Below the pieces are notes generated by a model. The model made no database searches, had not been told where the DNA came from, and was given only the letters and a program-made list of their open reading frames with translations. A stretch of 64,000 bases of DNA from Vespula vulgaris (Eukaryota; Arthropoda; Insecta; Hymenoptera; Vespidae): the NCBI RefSeq assembly GCF_905475345.1, contig NC_066589.1, positions 9,250,001-9,314,000 of the forward strand, written 5' to 3'. A program made the translations under genes and the position numbers. This document shows positions 12,573-26,311 of the stretch, one piece after another (position 1 is the stretch's first letter; each line of letters starts with the position of its first letter).

Positions 12573-12760
12573 TTTATTCTATTATCGTTTATTCCATCTA
12601 TAATATCTTCATGTATTGATTAACGAAAAAAAAAAGAAAGAAAAAGAAAAAGGAAAAAACAAAAAAAAATACTTCATTACTATTTTGATTTATCAAACTT
12701 CCATCTTTGATTTTAAATTTAAATGTCCAACTTACATTTATACGTGTCGTATATATGTAA

Positions 12761-12808
12761 CATACATACATACATACATACATACATACATACATACATA
12801 CATACATG
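12761..12808. repeat. (CATA)n microsatellite
   Basis: About 12 CATA units followed by CATGCATGCAT and then TA and TG runs. It gives spurious Tyr/His/Thr frames on both strands. Confidence 0.9.
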
Positions 12809-14169
12809 CATGCATTCATACATATATATATGTGTGTGTGTGTGTATATACATCTACATGTGTGTTTTCACGTTAGCCCATATCCTCGATAAATACATGT
12901 CCACGTACAATATGGAGAAGACGGCGAGCTTACATTAAATATTAAGCTTGCGCGAGTTAATTGATCAGAGCAAGCCAATTAGTTTCATTATGTTACCTCC
13001 ATCTTCGCGAGTTTCGCACAATAGACAGCTCGGACAATATCGGGGACAGTGGGCCTACGTGTGACTACTACTAGACCCTCTTTATCGTATCGAGACTAGG
13101 AAAAAAAAAATTTCGTAAAAAGAAAAAAAAGAAGAAGAAAAGAAACAAAACAATTTGCATTATTAATTCTCCTGTTTTTTTACTCTTTTTTGTTTCTTTT
13201 TTTTTGTCATCTCATTTTATTTTTTTTACACTTATCTATCATAACACGTTTTCTAACAAAATATCATTTCGTCGTGCTAAAACTACGAAATTATCGGACC
13301 CGTCGTGCTCATTTCTATTACATTTTGCAATAACATGAGGGATCTATCTAACCTGTCTTTGTGTTGTTCATTTTATAATTATTTATAATTCTTCACGTTA
13401 TATTTTGTACGTACCATTGTTATTGATTTATTTGAAATTTTAATAATAACAGCGTTTATAATTATTCTATCTATTTTGTCGACATTACAATCGAAAAATA
13501 ATATCAGCAATACTCTTTTATAATACTCAAGTACGTAGTTTAGAGTATTTTAACTTATCTCTTATGTACATTGGTAATAGATTTTTATTATTCTTTTCGT
13601 TGTAATTATTTTTCACGTATTTTTTCGAAATTTGAAAAATGAAATTTAGACAACGAAATTACGAAACTCATCGTCGTCGTCGTCGTCGTCGTCGTCGTTA
13701 CTGTTATCATTCACGCGTATCTTGTTGCCAAGTTAAAAAAGAAAAGAAAAATGAATGAGAGAAAAAAAAATATATCGAAAATAATTCTATCATATAAAAT
13801 TAAAAGTGTATCTATTCGTCAGAAAATAATAGAGAGGGGATGGCAGACATTGTTGTCCTACTAACGGTGTTCCGATTAAATGCAGGGTCTCTAAAATATG
13901 TTCTATACGTTCGTAACTTTTGTTATCACGGCATGACCGCGACGATGTAGTTTAGTGCAAGGTTAGTCGACGATGAGTGAAGTGGCAATTGTTTCTGCTG
14001 CTTGGATTCCTTGACAGTAGTAAGAAGAAAGGTTACTCGAGGATCTCAGAAAGTAAACGTAAGTCTATCGTTTATTTTTTCTTTTTTTCTTTCCTTTTCT
14101 TTCCCCTTTTTACAAATTTTTTCATTAAGATAATATCAAATTTCAAGCGTCCAAAAATGGTAACTGAAC

Positions 14170-14535
14170 GCTGATGAATCTTATATTTTCAATATAAAAA
14201 ATATTAATACTATTTATTTAGTAAATTAAATACTAAAAGGATATCTCTATAAGCGAAATATTATAGAGCGTTATTTATTTAAATATAAAATATTGAAAAT
14301 TTCCGATATAAAAGGAACGCTAGTATAGAGTTTTTCATTCGGATGTAAAATATTCAAAATTTTCAATAAACTCGAAAAGCTATACAAAAAAAAAAAAAAG
14401 TACTAAACAGTGTTATTTATTTAGACGTGAAATGTAAAAAATTTTCGAATAAAAAGAAGTACTACATCGCGTTATTTATTTACGTACGAAATACAAAAAA
14501 TTTTCAATCGAAAAAGAAATACTGTAAAGAGAATT
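14170..14535. repeat. Degenerate tandem repeat, unit about 60 bp
   Basis: Five or six diverged units share a GTTATTTATTTA block, a GAAATRYAAAA block and an AAATTTTCRAT block, with unit starts near 14210, 14269, 14331, 14410 and 14469. Spacing is about 58-62 bp except for one unit lengthened by a poly(A) run at about 14385-14399. Confidence 0.6.
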
Positions 14536-17500
14536 GCGACATTTCTTATTTTTTGTACTATCGTATAAATATATTGAACAACTTGGTTATTAAAAACAAA
14601 AAAAAAAAGAAACAATAGAAATAGAAAAGTTGAAATCTATTTTCAATAGTAGATCGTTAATTATTTTTCTTTTTTTTAGTTTCTTTTTTTTAGTTTGTGT
14701 CAATTAATTAACTTCTTTAATAAAAAACTAACAATCGTCGATAATAATAAATAATAAATAACTTGGAACTTTTATACTTTGCGATACTACGTTGTAAAAT
14801 AAATTTTGTTATCTTTTTATCTACTCTATCAAAGATCTTCTAATTTAATCATATTTTTGATTGTATGAATTAAAATTGTCTTTACTTCTTTTTTTTCTTG
14901 CCGAACTAAACATTATACTTATTTATTATAGTATTTGTCTAATTTGATCTTATCAATAACATTAGTAACATTCCTCATTAATAAAATTACTGGATAATGA
15001 ATAAAAAACAGTAACGATAAAAACAGATAAAACAAAAAATGAAACAGCTCTTTTGTTTTAGAAATTTCCATTACGGTATAATTATTTAAAAAATAAAAAA
15101 AAAAATAAAACTCACTTTTTTTAATCGAAGCCACGAACGACCTTGTCAATGTGAAATAACGAAGTGTCGATAAAGAAGTTCTCTGTAATCGTGAATGTAG
15201 ATGTCTGTAATTTATTAATTCTTTAAGCGTATGCGATTAAGAAAACAGAAAAACAGGAAAAGAAAATAAGGAAAAATAATAAAAAAAAATAAGATAAAAG
15301 TAATTGATTAGTCAATTAATTTTCTAATACATCGAACTAAAAATTCCATTTATATTTCCATTTATATCAAAATGATATAAATACATAAAACGATAAATAT
15401 ATTCGCAATGTGGATCTTTATTCCCGTTATCACGTAATAATATCATACTCCGATATCTTTTATTGCAGAAAATGTAATAATCCATTTATTATACACGTTT
15501 ATATTATTTGTTCGTGACGTTCACTAAATAAAAACACGTAGACTTTACTTATTATTTTACGAATCAAGTTCTTAAGGTCAACAGTATCATTAAATATTTT
15601 TATTTGCATTCAACTATCTTGGATTTATTATTTTTTATCGGCGAAGTACAAAAATTGATAAAAAGGAAAAAAAACAAGTAAAGAAAGGAAGGAAAATAAC
15701 GTAGAAAACAAAACATCTTGATATATTGACGAACAACACATCTGATATAACAAAGTTTACTGGAAATTTATACTTAATCCGAAACGATTAAAACGATTAA
15801 ATATCTGATAATATTCGATGACAAAGGAAATTAAAAATACGACTTTTTGTTCGCGAAGTAATCATAAATTATTTGAGTATCGAATAATGATAAATTTCCA
15901 TTAACAATGTAAGATGAACACGATTAATATCTTTTTAAGCAATATTATATTTAAGCATAATATACAGTTTCTAAATATTTGCATACATGTTTATATATAA
16001 GTTTATATATAAAATATGTGTAAATACGTAATTAGTTAAGAAAAAGCGCGATACTTATTATGCCGAGCGATATTTATCATTCGGAAAAGAACACTCCAGA
16101 AAAATTGTGTACTTACTTACAAGCGTTTAAAGACAAGTTAAGATTGACGAGTCATTCTTTCCGGTTGGAATGATAATCGTAGGAACAACAGGAACAAAAG
16201 CGACCTTTTAAAGAAAAGAAAAAGGAAAAAAAAGAAAAGAAAAAAGAGAGAGAAGGAAAGAAAATAATATCCATGTCAGCATTGCGAATGATTTCATTCG
16301 ATCAAAAAAAAAAAAAAAAGAGAAAAAAGAAAAAAAAAGAGAGAAAAAAGAAAGAAAGAAAAAAACATATATATATTATTCTTTTATTAAACTTGTATTA
16401 CTTTTTCTATAACTCAGATGTATATTTACTTTTTTATTAAACAAAAGAGATGAAGAGAGATAGAGAGAGAGAGAGAGAGAGATTTATGTTTTTTATATCT
16501 ATCCGAGTTAGAAAGTAAATGTTTCTATTGTATTCGACGAACACGAGAGACAAGATCGTTGACTTAAATATAATGGATGTGAATATCACGATGAGTTTGA
16601 TATCTTCGATCGTAGCGAGCTATACATCGAGAGAAGAGAAGATTATATATACCGGGAGTCCAGTAGGTAACTGGAAAAACCAGTCGATCCATATAAAAAA
16701 GAAAACAGAAAGGAAGAAAGAAAGAAGGGACCGTCTGATATTTGGTAGGGTAGATCTTACTTTCGATGGTATACTATTATGGGAAATAATAAAATATGAT
16801 ACAAATATTGAATATCGAAGGAATATTATTTTCTATGGAATAGAAAGGATATTTCTTGTGAATGAATGTATGTGTTAATAATTTTAAACGAATCCGTTTT
16901 ACTTCTGTCAACTCGTATGATCGATCGAAAATACGAATAAGGTCTCAATGACTTTTATAGTGTCAAAGGGAGAGAGAGAAAGAGAAAGAGAGAAAGAGAG
17001 AGAGAGTGAAGAAATGGTCACGAGAAGTAATCAATAACACACGATGTGATACCCAACACGTCCATTATAATTTATGGTATCAATAAAAGAACTATAACTC
17101 AATACACGGTTAATAGCTTTGACGTTTTTCATAAGAGTTTAACACTTTAACACTTGTCAATATGTAACATGATCTTCACTTAACCCCACATCACATACCC
17201 TATAAAATCTTCTGCTTTGGATTATTCCACGAATAGAAAAAAAATAATATGTATATACATATTAGATTGTATGGTATTATTATATCGAGAAATTTCGTCG
17301 ACAGTCGCATACGACGTGAAACGTATTTTTTAATTCATCAAAAACTAATTTATCAACGAGATTTATTAGCTTCTTCCGTTTTTCCTCTCTTATCTTGTTT
17401 TCGTTTCAATTTATATCCAATCCATCTCAAATATATTTTATTTAAAATATATGTGTATGTATGCGTGTGCATGTGCATATATCTAAATACGTAGATAAGA

Positions 17501-19719
17501 GGAAAATTGAACATATTTAATACATTTTTGAAAATGTATTAATATATTTCAAAGTTAATAATACGTCCACTGTAGTAAAGATAATTAAACGGTACATAGG
17601 ATTTATGGTATTATTATGTAAAATTGTAAAGTTTGTTAAGGACACTCAATAGTTCATTTATGTCTCTTGTGACATTCATTACTACAGAGATAAATACGTA
17701 GTGTTCAGTTTTAAACAGAATTTTTATTCGATGTTTAAATATTTTCTCTTGAGATCTTTTCAATTTAAAAGGACCGTATTTGTCATGGGTCCGAATTAAA
17801 CATCGAAATTGGGGTCAAAAATCTCTATGGGATTATATTTCGAAACGTTACAATACAGACAGCAACTAGGCCATGCAAAAATATTAATACGATTCTGACT
17901 TTTATTTCATATATCCGTATATACCTATATCTATATCAATATCTATCTATCTATCTATATATATATATATATATATATGTCTATATGTATCGTAGTTAGG
18001 AAATTAAAAATCTAGACACTCGAAAACAAGAATTCTTCATAATTCATACGTCTGCAGCAGCGATAAAATTAAAAAAAAAAAAAGGAAGAAAAAAGTAAAA
18101 AAGAAAAATAAAGCAGCAGAAATCAACTTCCAATCTTCCAATCGCAAGTCACGCTCGATCGAACAAGCATACATATATAATACATTCGTATGTACGTACC
18201 TACGTTCAATAATCGATGCAAAGTGATTTGTTAAAAAAAAAAAAAAAGAAAAAAAAGAACACACACATACACACACAAAAAAGAAGAAGAAAAAAGAATG
18301 AAAGATAGTACGATTTTCACGGCCTTCGTCTAGTATGATTTTCGCGTTTGGTTAAAAGAAAAAAAAAAAACTTTAAGAAAGAGGAAGGAGACAAGAAGAG
18401 GGGGAGGAACAGAGAGAGAGAGAGAGAGAGAGAGAAAGAAAAAAAAGACGTAATTCAATCGACACACCGGCAATACAAATCGCGTTTATGAGTTTTTAAT
18501 CGTATCGACGATTATCGATAAGGGTTTACTTTATCGTTTTATATGGCCGCCGATTATTAACTATATACATATACATTATCGATTTAAAATGTCCGAGATT
18601 TCTGCTTTTTCTTTTTTTTCTTCTATTTTTTCTTTTTTTTTTTTTTTTTTAGAAGGATCGCTAATACCAATCATTCATTCGTTTCCCTTATCGATAAAAG
18701 ACTAAACTAGAAACTAGAAACTAAAAGTACTCAACTACACGCGCGGACTTTATTACAGTTAGTCAAGCAAGAATTGTATGACGAATTATATAGATCGTTA
18801 TCTAAAATGCTCGCTGTAAAATGAAGGTCACGGAAATGCACGCAATTTTTAGACTCTGTATTGCACATACATATATATCTGTAACTGCGTGTATATACAG
18901 TTACATACGTATAAATATATATGTGTGTGTATAATAAGCTTGAACGTTTTAAAACATTTATTAATGGACGGTCGACAGTTTTCGTTTGCGTACATAAATA
19001 AAAATCGTAATTCGTTTAAAATTTGGAAAACGTGTATTAACTAATAGAAATATGGTCATGTATATGTATACGGAATTGAATATTCAATGATTGGAAATCA
19101 TTATCTTCTTTACTATTCTCAGAAAAAGAGATCTTTCTGATCATTGCCCGAGGATGCTTGGAAAGTAAAACATTCCTAACTCAGCAAACCTAACAGGAAA
19201 GTCCGAGATCCAAACTACATATATACCTATGTATTTCTCTTTCAACGTAAACGAATCCGTTACTCGCGATGAAATTTTTATACGGTTTATTAGATCCTCT
19301 CTCTTTTCTTTTCTTTTTCAATGTCGGTAACGTTCCAACGTCAACCGTGATTTTTAATCAAATATTATAGAATCTGATACTATTTATTTATTTAATTATT
19401 TATTTATGTATTTATTTATTTATTGTTTAGAAAGAGAATTTTTAATTTTGAAATATCGTGGAAGAAATAGTTTTATCTCGTAATTGTTTAAAATGGTATT
19501 TAAAAACGCAAGGATGAAATATAGTAGAAAATATATATATATATGAAATATGGATGAAATAACAGTGGTCATAAATAAACGAAATATATATATATATACA
19601 TATTATATTGATAATAAAATCGACAAATCGACATTGCAAAAATATTAAAAATTATAACAATCGATATAACTAATCCCATATATATATATATATAATACAT
19701 TTCTTTTGAATATACTTAT

Positions 19720-19766
<47 letters not shown>

Positions 19767-19775
19767 ATACAATAT

Positions 19776-20038
19776 TACCATTAATCTCAATTTCAATATT
19801 CTAATGAATATTATAAACTATACACACACATACACACACACACATATATATATATATTAATTATAAAAATTACAATCATAATAGTAACAACGATTCTTCG
19901 CCTATAAAAATTTCTTTCGATCGTAAAAAAAAAATATTAAAAATATTATAAAAATCAATATTAAATAAAAATATAAATTAAAAATATTAATTATTATACC
20001 TCTTTTTTTACCATTAATCTCAATTTCAATATTCTAAT
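19776..20038. repeat. Pair of 30-bp exact direct repeats
   Basis: The 30-mer starting TACCATTAATCTCAATTTCA occurs at 19776-19805 and again at 20009-20038, 233 bp apart. TA, CA and ATTAAAA sequence lies between. Confidence 0.8.
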
Positions 20039-20595
20039 CAGTACCACAATACAGATAATATCGCATTATCGTTTAAATAAATATATAATAACTGACGCAG
20101 AGATTTTCCGCGTTCATAAATGTTTTACCACGAAACAGATCATCGTCCATCGAAATCTTGCTTGTAAACCGAGACCGAGCATTCCCCCTATATATTTTCA
20201 CGAGAAGAAGAAGAAGAAGAAGAAGAAGAAGAAGAAAAAGAACAAGAATAAGAACAAAAAAGAAGAAGGAGAAGACGAAGGGAAAGAAGAAGAAGAAGGA
20301 AGAAGAAGAAGGAAGAAGGTCGTCTTTTTAATCGGAAAGGCAATGACGTTCGGAGAAACCGAGTCTCGATGAAGCTAAGCCAACATAAGAAAAAGGAAAG
20401 GAATTGGAGAGGAAAAGGAACGAGTAAGATAGATAGAACGATATTTAACGCGCATAAGAAAGAGAAAGAAGGAAAGAAGGAAAGAAAGAAAGAAAGAAAG
20501 AAAAAAAGAAAGAACGAGAGAGATAGAGATAGAGAAAGATAGAATGATACGAGAGCGCATAAAACTCATGAAATTTCCCGCGACGCGTTCTCCGC

Positions 20596-20603
20596 TGACG
20601 TCA
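20596..20603. promoter_or_regulatory. Consensus cAMP response element (TGACGTCA)
   Basis: A perfect palindromic CRE, followed by a half-site GTGACGTTAC about 15 bp on. It lies in an unusually GC-rich stretch (20575-20660) some 330 bp upstream of a TATA box on the plus strand. Binding by a CREB/ATF factor is inference. Confidence 0.5.
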
Positions 20604-20683
20604 TCGTTGAGCCGGTGACGTTACAGCAACGAGTAGAACAACGACGTCGTTGAAAAAATAGATGGTAGATGATAATAGATAGT

Positions 20684-20690
20684 GAGTAAA

Positions 20691-20734
<44 letters not shown>

Positions 20735-20758
20735 TAATTAAGTAAATAAGTAAGTAGA
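20684..20758. repeat. (GTAA)n microsatellite
   Basis: Pure GTAA units at about 20690-20733, with diverged units on each side. Every unit boundary reads GTAAGT, the consensus 5' splice site, on the plus strand. Confidence 0.9.
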
Positions 20759-20923
20759 TAGGAGAGACGTAGCCATTAACTTCAGTAGATTCGTTACATG
20801 TACGTATATATGTGGGGGAGGTATCTATGTATGTACGTATGTATGTATAAACCTCGAGCGGGTGTAAAGTTATATATCACTGATGTGGTCCTGGGTGGGG
20901 AAATCCTGTACCGTCGCTAAGAC

Positions 20924-20959
20924 TATAAAGCCCCACCAATGTCTCTCGGAAGGAACAGT
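20924..20959 (+). promoter_or_regulatory. Candidate core promoter: TATA box plus initiator
   Basis: TATAAA at 20924-20929 in a GC-rich setting (GACTATAAAGCCCC) is followed by CAGT at 20956-20959. The A of that initiator-like motif is 33 bp from the start of the TATA box, the normal spacing. It faces the transporter gene, whose first coding exon at 27956 is preceded by a splice acceptor, so a non-coding first exon here is plausible but not shown. Confidence 0.45.
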
Positions 20960-22453
20960 CCGTAACGTGCCCCTGACGATACACGGCTATGTAACGTCAA
21001 CGAAAAAAATTAAAATATAATAATATCAACGAGAGCACGCGCCGAAAACAGGACTCGTTTCTCTTTTTTTTTTATATATATATATTTTGATATATATATA
21101 TATACGTGTACATATATATATATATATATTCTTTTCTTTGTTTTGTTCTTTTATATATGTGTATATGCGTGTATATACATAAATAAAAACTATACGTAAT
21201 AACGTTTTAAATCGTGACACAAAGTTCGACGTAACATTCAAAGATATTTGAATTTGTTGTTTTTTTTTGTTTTTTTTAATATAACATTTCTTCATCGATC
21301 TTTTCGATAATTATCGTTCTGTGTCGAAGGAAAAATCATTTCGTCGAGTTTTTGATATATCTCTTGAGTGTGGACGATTGTAGAAAAAAAGGAGGATTAT
21401 TATTCCGAACGTGGAAGATTATCGTCATCGTCATCATCGTCGTCGTCATTGTGGTCGTCGTCATCATCATTCTCAATAGTTCTTTACTTAGAAGATTTCA
21501 CGCAAGAACACGTGATACGTTTGAAACAACGATAACAGCAAGTGCATAACATCAACAGAAAGAAAGAAAGATACATAGATCCAACTACATCCATATATAC
21601 GTACTTAATTACTTACGTCTGAAGATAAATAAAAGAAACAAAGAGGTAAAACTATTATTTTTTTCTTCTTCTTCTCTTTTCTTTTCTTTTCTTTTCTTTT
21701 CTTTTTTTGTCTTTTCTCTTTTCTATTAAACTTCGACACCGCCATCATTCTCGTCCGTCCTTGGTCCGGTTCTTAATCCCAGGTATATCTTTTCAAGGTC
21801 TCCTAAACACTTACCTAAGTAGCTGTTGTTGCTGTTGTTTGGCGTTGATTTAGTGTGTCTAACACGGAGATACATTATATTTTATCGAAACAAATGTAAA
21901 TTTAGAAAATCGTTGTGTGTGTTTTAACGCGTTATTTCTCTCGCGCTTCGTCTTGTTAAATAATCATTTTCGAAAGTGATTTCCCTTTTTTTTTTTTGTT
22001 AGCTTCTTTTCTTTTTTTCTTTTTCCTCCAAAAAAGGAGAAAAGAAGAATTTACACCGGACAGTACTAGATCAAGTTCTAAATCATTCAGTGATAATTTA
22101 AAATACGATTGATATCGATATTGTATAACGTGAATCAATAAGTTAATTAAACTTCTTTGATACTTGTTTCCTGTATTAATAATAACTAAAGAAGTAAAAC
22201 AGAAAAAAGGGGAAAACAAAAGCAAAGATTCAAATATAATACTATGATTGAGGCACGACGTTTGACATTTACGTATATGATTTAAAGTGATATCTAAATT
22301 AGTATAGAACGAAACGTTTATTACGAAACGTAAATACATATGACAAATCATTACCTTGAATTCAATCTATTAATATTTTCTTCTCCAAACTTTTAAGTAT
22401 TACGCTTTTGGATATAGGATATATTATATATGAGTGTTTACATATTTCTGATA

Positions 22454-22498
<45 letters not shown>

Positions 22499-22675
22499 CC
22501 AAAGATATACGATATTTAAATGTATTTAAATTAAAACGAGTTACACATACAAAATGTTTCCCATGATCACGTAGAACCACGAAGCTGTTACCTTGAAACG
22601 AGATTTCCTTCTCTTTTTGTGTAAGATAGTACCGCTTATCTGCGTTTAATTGTTGGCACACGTGTGCCAATATAC

Positions 22676-22724
<49 letters not shown>

Positions 22725-25584
22725 CACTATGCCAAAGTATTAACATTCTTTCCTTATTACATTATAAGCATTAACATAATGTAAGTGTATCAAAAAAGAA
22801 ACAAAAGAAAGAAAAAAAGAAAACATTGAGAAAAAAATTCGATAGTTTCGGAGAATAGAGAAGAATTACAGAGATAAAAGATAGAGAATTAGGATTATTT
22901 CAAGTATGTGTATAACGTTGGATTTCAATTAGATACGATCAGCTGTTGCGGACAACGTACGTGCTAAATGTATTATTATAGTGTGTGTTTTGAACATGAT
23001 TCATTTCATTCCTGACTTCCCTCAATTCTTTTTTCTTTTCTTTTTCTTTTTTTTTTTCTTACACTTTCCAAGTAATTTCTTTTACTTAGTCAATGTTAAA
23101 TGCACAATGAAATAATTTTTCTCTTGGTTTGCTTTTTATTTTTCTTTTTCGTTATTTCTTTTCCTCTTCTTTCGTTTCTCTTTACTTTCAACGATAGTTC
23201 CCATTCGTATTTACTTCTAATATGTATTCTAAATATTTGTATATATACGTGCAATACGTCTCTGTAGATACATACATATATACACATATATATACACACA
23301 TATTTACATATATATAACACATTATATATATAACACATTGATATTAGATCATTTATTATCATATCATATATGTAAATCATAGATTAGATGTATCGATATA
23401 TTTGATACGTAGAAATATTAATAAAATAATGAATAACTATTGAATAATAAGTAGTTAAACGTGTTCCTTCCGACAACGAGTTGTTACCTTGAAAATAATG
23501 TCGACCTTTCTTTCTTTTATTAACTAACTGTACATCGTTCTACAATCTACATACATATACATTAATATTGTATTTCCGTAAAACACGTTTTTATTATTCT
23601 ACCAGAAGAATAGATTTTTTTATTTTTCTTTTCTTTTTTGTCTTTTTCCCCGGATCGCTATTATTTCGAGCTGTATTGATACGCTTCAATAGACAATTTT
23701 ACGGATTATCGTGGGGTAGGATGGAGGGGTGGGGAGGAAGAGAGAGGGGAGGTTTCCCCATCGAAAGGTTTACACTCAAATAATTATCTATTATATAATC
23801 GTGTGTTACAAAGTTATAATCGTGAAGAAAATAGTGAAGATAGAAATAAAATAAAATTTTAAAAAAGAGAGATAGAGGGAAAGAGAAAGAGAGAGAACAG
23901 AAAAAAAAGAACTAAAAAGGGAAGAAAGGATCGATCGAAGAATTAAATAAATATTAAATCTATTCGAAAAGTTTCTGTCAAGTTAGCCTACGGTTGTTTG
24001 TACAAGGACGAGACGAATCATTTTATCGGAGAATAATTCGAAATGCTTCCATTATGATTTAAAATAAGTTTGTTAATATTAATAGAAAATTAATAGATTT
24101 TTCATTGAATATTAATTAATAATGTAGAAATGTATTTTTTTATTTTATTCTCTTTTTTGTTTTTTTTTTCCTTTTTCTTTCATTTACTCCGAAAATCGAT
24201 AGAATTTTTTTCTTTGACTGTTTAAATCTATCCGCTTTAATTAATTCATATTGATATGATTATTATTAATAATTTATTTCACGTATGTTAAAAATTATAT
24301 ATATATATATATATACATTTTTATTGCAATAATGATGACAATTATTATTATTATAATTTTATATTTTATAATGTTTACAAAAGATTTGTATTAAAAGCAT
24401 ACGTAACATCGTTATTGTCGAAAATGATTGATGTACTCCGATCTCATCTTTGTTTTCTTCGGATAATAATTTATTTTTTATTTGCGAGACACAACGCGTA
24501 AGAGAAAACGTGCAACGTTAACTAAATCGAGAATTACAAAAGGAGATAAAACTTAGACATTTATTAATAGTTGGATATCTCGTTAAAGCAAATAAAAAAA
24601 ATTCTTTTACTGTAGACTTCCTCGCGACAAACTTATACAATTGCAGTATAACGTTCTTAAACGAGATAATACATATCTAACAATGCTATCGAAACTAAAT
24701 GGTAACTAATGATATTTTCCGCATTCCTTAAAGGATTCCATTGGGACGTGTAAATTGTTATTCTAACCGGCTGGAACAAAGTTATTTTAATTGTAGATAA
24801 TTACATATTTATCTTTGGCGATTCGTTCGATCGATCTGATAATAATTTCGATTTGATAAAAAGCTAATGATAAGTTTCCTTTATACAGACGAGTTAATTA
24901 AAAGGATGATACTTCTCGATTTGTCGTCCTTGCACGACAATACGACGAAGATAAAATACGAATAGAAGAGAAAAATAGGAACGACGATAAAAGAAACGAA
25001 ATAAACAAATAAATAAAAGAAAGAAAAAAGTTCAAAAAACGAAACACAGAAAAAAAGTTCAAAGAGTGACCACAAAAAAAAGTGAAGGAAAAGATAAAAG
25101 AAAGTGAGAACCAAACGCTCGCGCCTGATTTTTTCTTTCCTTTTCTTTTCTTTTCGTTTCTTTCTTGTTTTCTTTTCTTTCTTTTTCTTCCCTTTTCCTT
25201 CTTATTCGCAAACAACAACTTTATGTTTTAACACGTCTTATCGAGTTAGTTAGGAAATTAACGATCGACCGACCGTATCGAATTGTAAAAATGGAAGGTT
25301 AAACGTCTCACGCGATATTTCATCGCGCGTGAAGAACTAGGAAAGGAAATATACGATGGAATCGTATTTTACATGAATTTGATAATATAACGATAATAAA
25401 AAGAAGAAGAAAAAAAAAGAAGGAAAAAATAATAAACGAGAGAAAAACTTACGATTTACATATGTTCATCTCGTATGATAGCACGAACGATAAACGAAGA
25501 AATAAAAAGGATTTGTTAGAAAAATTATTCAAGAGTAAAGAAACGAAAATTAACGAAAAACTTTATAGATGGATAGATAGATGA

Positions 25585-25620
<36 letters not shown>

Positions 25621-25830
25621 ATAAATATAAACGTGTAATCGTAAAACGATGAATATCGTTGCGTAACGCAATCTCATCGTGCTTCCTGTTTTTCCAAGTT
25701 GATTTTTTATCTATTTCACGCGCGATCTATAACGAAGCATGCCAATTAAGAATTGCAGTAATAAACACATGGATCGTACTTTATGAAAGATTCATATTTC
25801 TCTCGACCACGGCCATAGGGAAACTTTACG

Positions 25831-25846
25831 AAAGAGAGAGAGAGAG

Positions 25847-25889
<43 letters not shown>
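25831..25889. repeat. (GA)n microsatellite
   Basis: About 28 GA units with ACA and AAA interruptions near 25850. Confidence 0.9.
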
Positions 25890-25890
<1 letters not shown>

Positions 25891-26266
25891 GATATTATCA
25901 TCGTTATCGTCACATGCAACTATTTCGTCGTAATCGAAAGTGTAAAACTTAAGAATCGATATTTTTCCTATTTACGATCGATATCTCGGTAAAGAGAATG
26001 AGCTACGTAGAAAATATAAATAAATAAATAAATAAATTAGAGACACGCAGGAAAAAATTTCTCGTCACGACGTGCGACAATATCTTCTCTTCTTTCTTTT
26101 TTCTTTTTTTTTCTTTTTTTTTTTTTTTATATTTTATCTCCTCTTTTTTTCTTTCTCAGTTCTTCCTTTTTTCTCTTTTTTTCTTATTACAATCTACATA
26201 ATTCGAATTCGTGTTATTCGATCGAGCTAATATCGATTTTTCTTCATCAACGTCATCATCGTCATT

Positions 26267-26267
<1 letters not shown>

Positions 26268-26310
<43 letters not shown>

Positions 26311-26311
26311 T
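26268..26311. repeat. (CAT)n microsatellite
   Basis: About 14 uninterrupted CAT/ATC triplets. Confidence 0.9.

Larger units (their letters stand above)
11705..20560. other. Gene-free repeat-rich interval
   Basis: I see no supported coding exon on either strand. Contents include a CT-rich tract at 11821-11950, a MITE-like element at 12392-12572, (CATA)n at 12761-12808, (TCG)n at 13671-13697, a degenerate tandem repeat at 14170-14535, (GA)n near 16460-16482 and 16971-17006, TA runs near 17955-17980 and 19727-19760, and a 30-bp direct repeat at 19776/20009. Two short GC-richer stretches, 12940-13090 and 13830-14055, could be UTR or regulatory sequence. Confidence 0.6.

Noticed and set aside
16519..16878. 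119-codon plus-strand frame
   Set aside because: No recognisable domain, mixed low-complexity Lys/Arg/Glu run in the middle, no splice context; likely chance.
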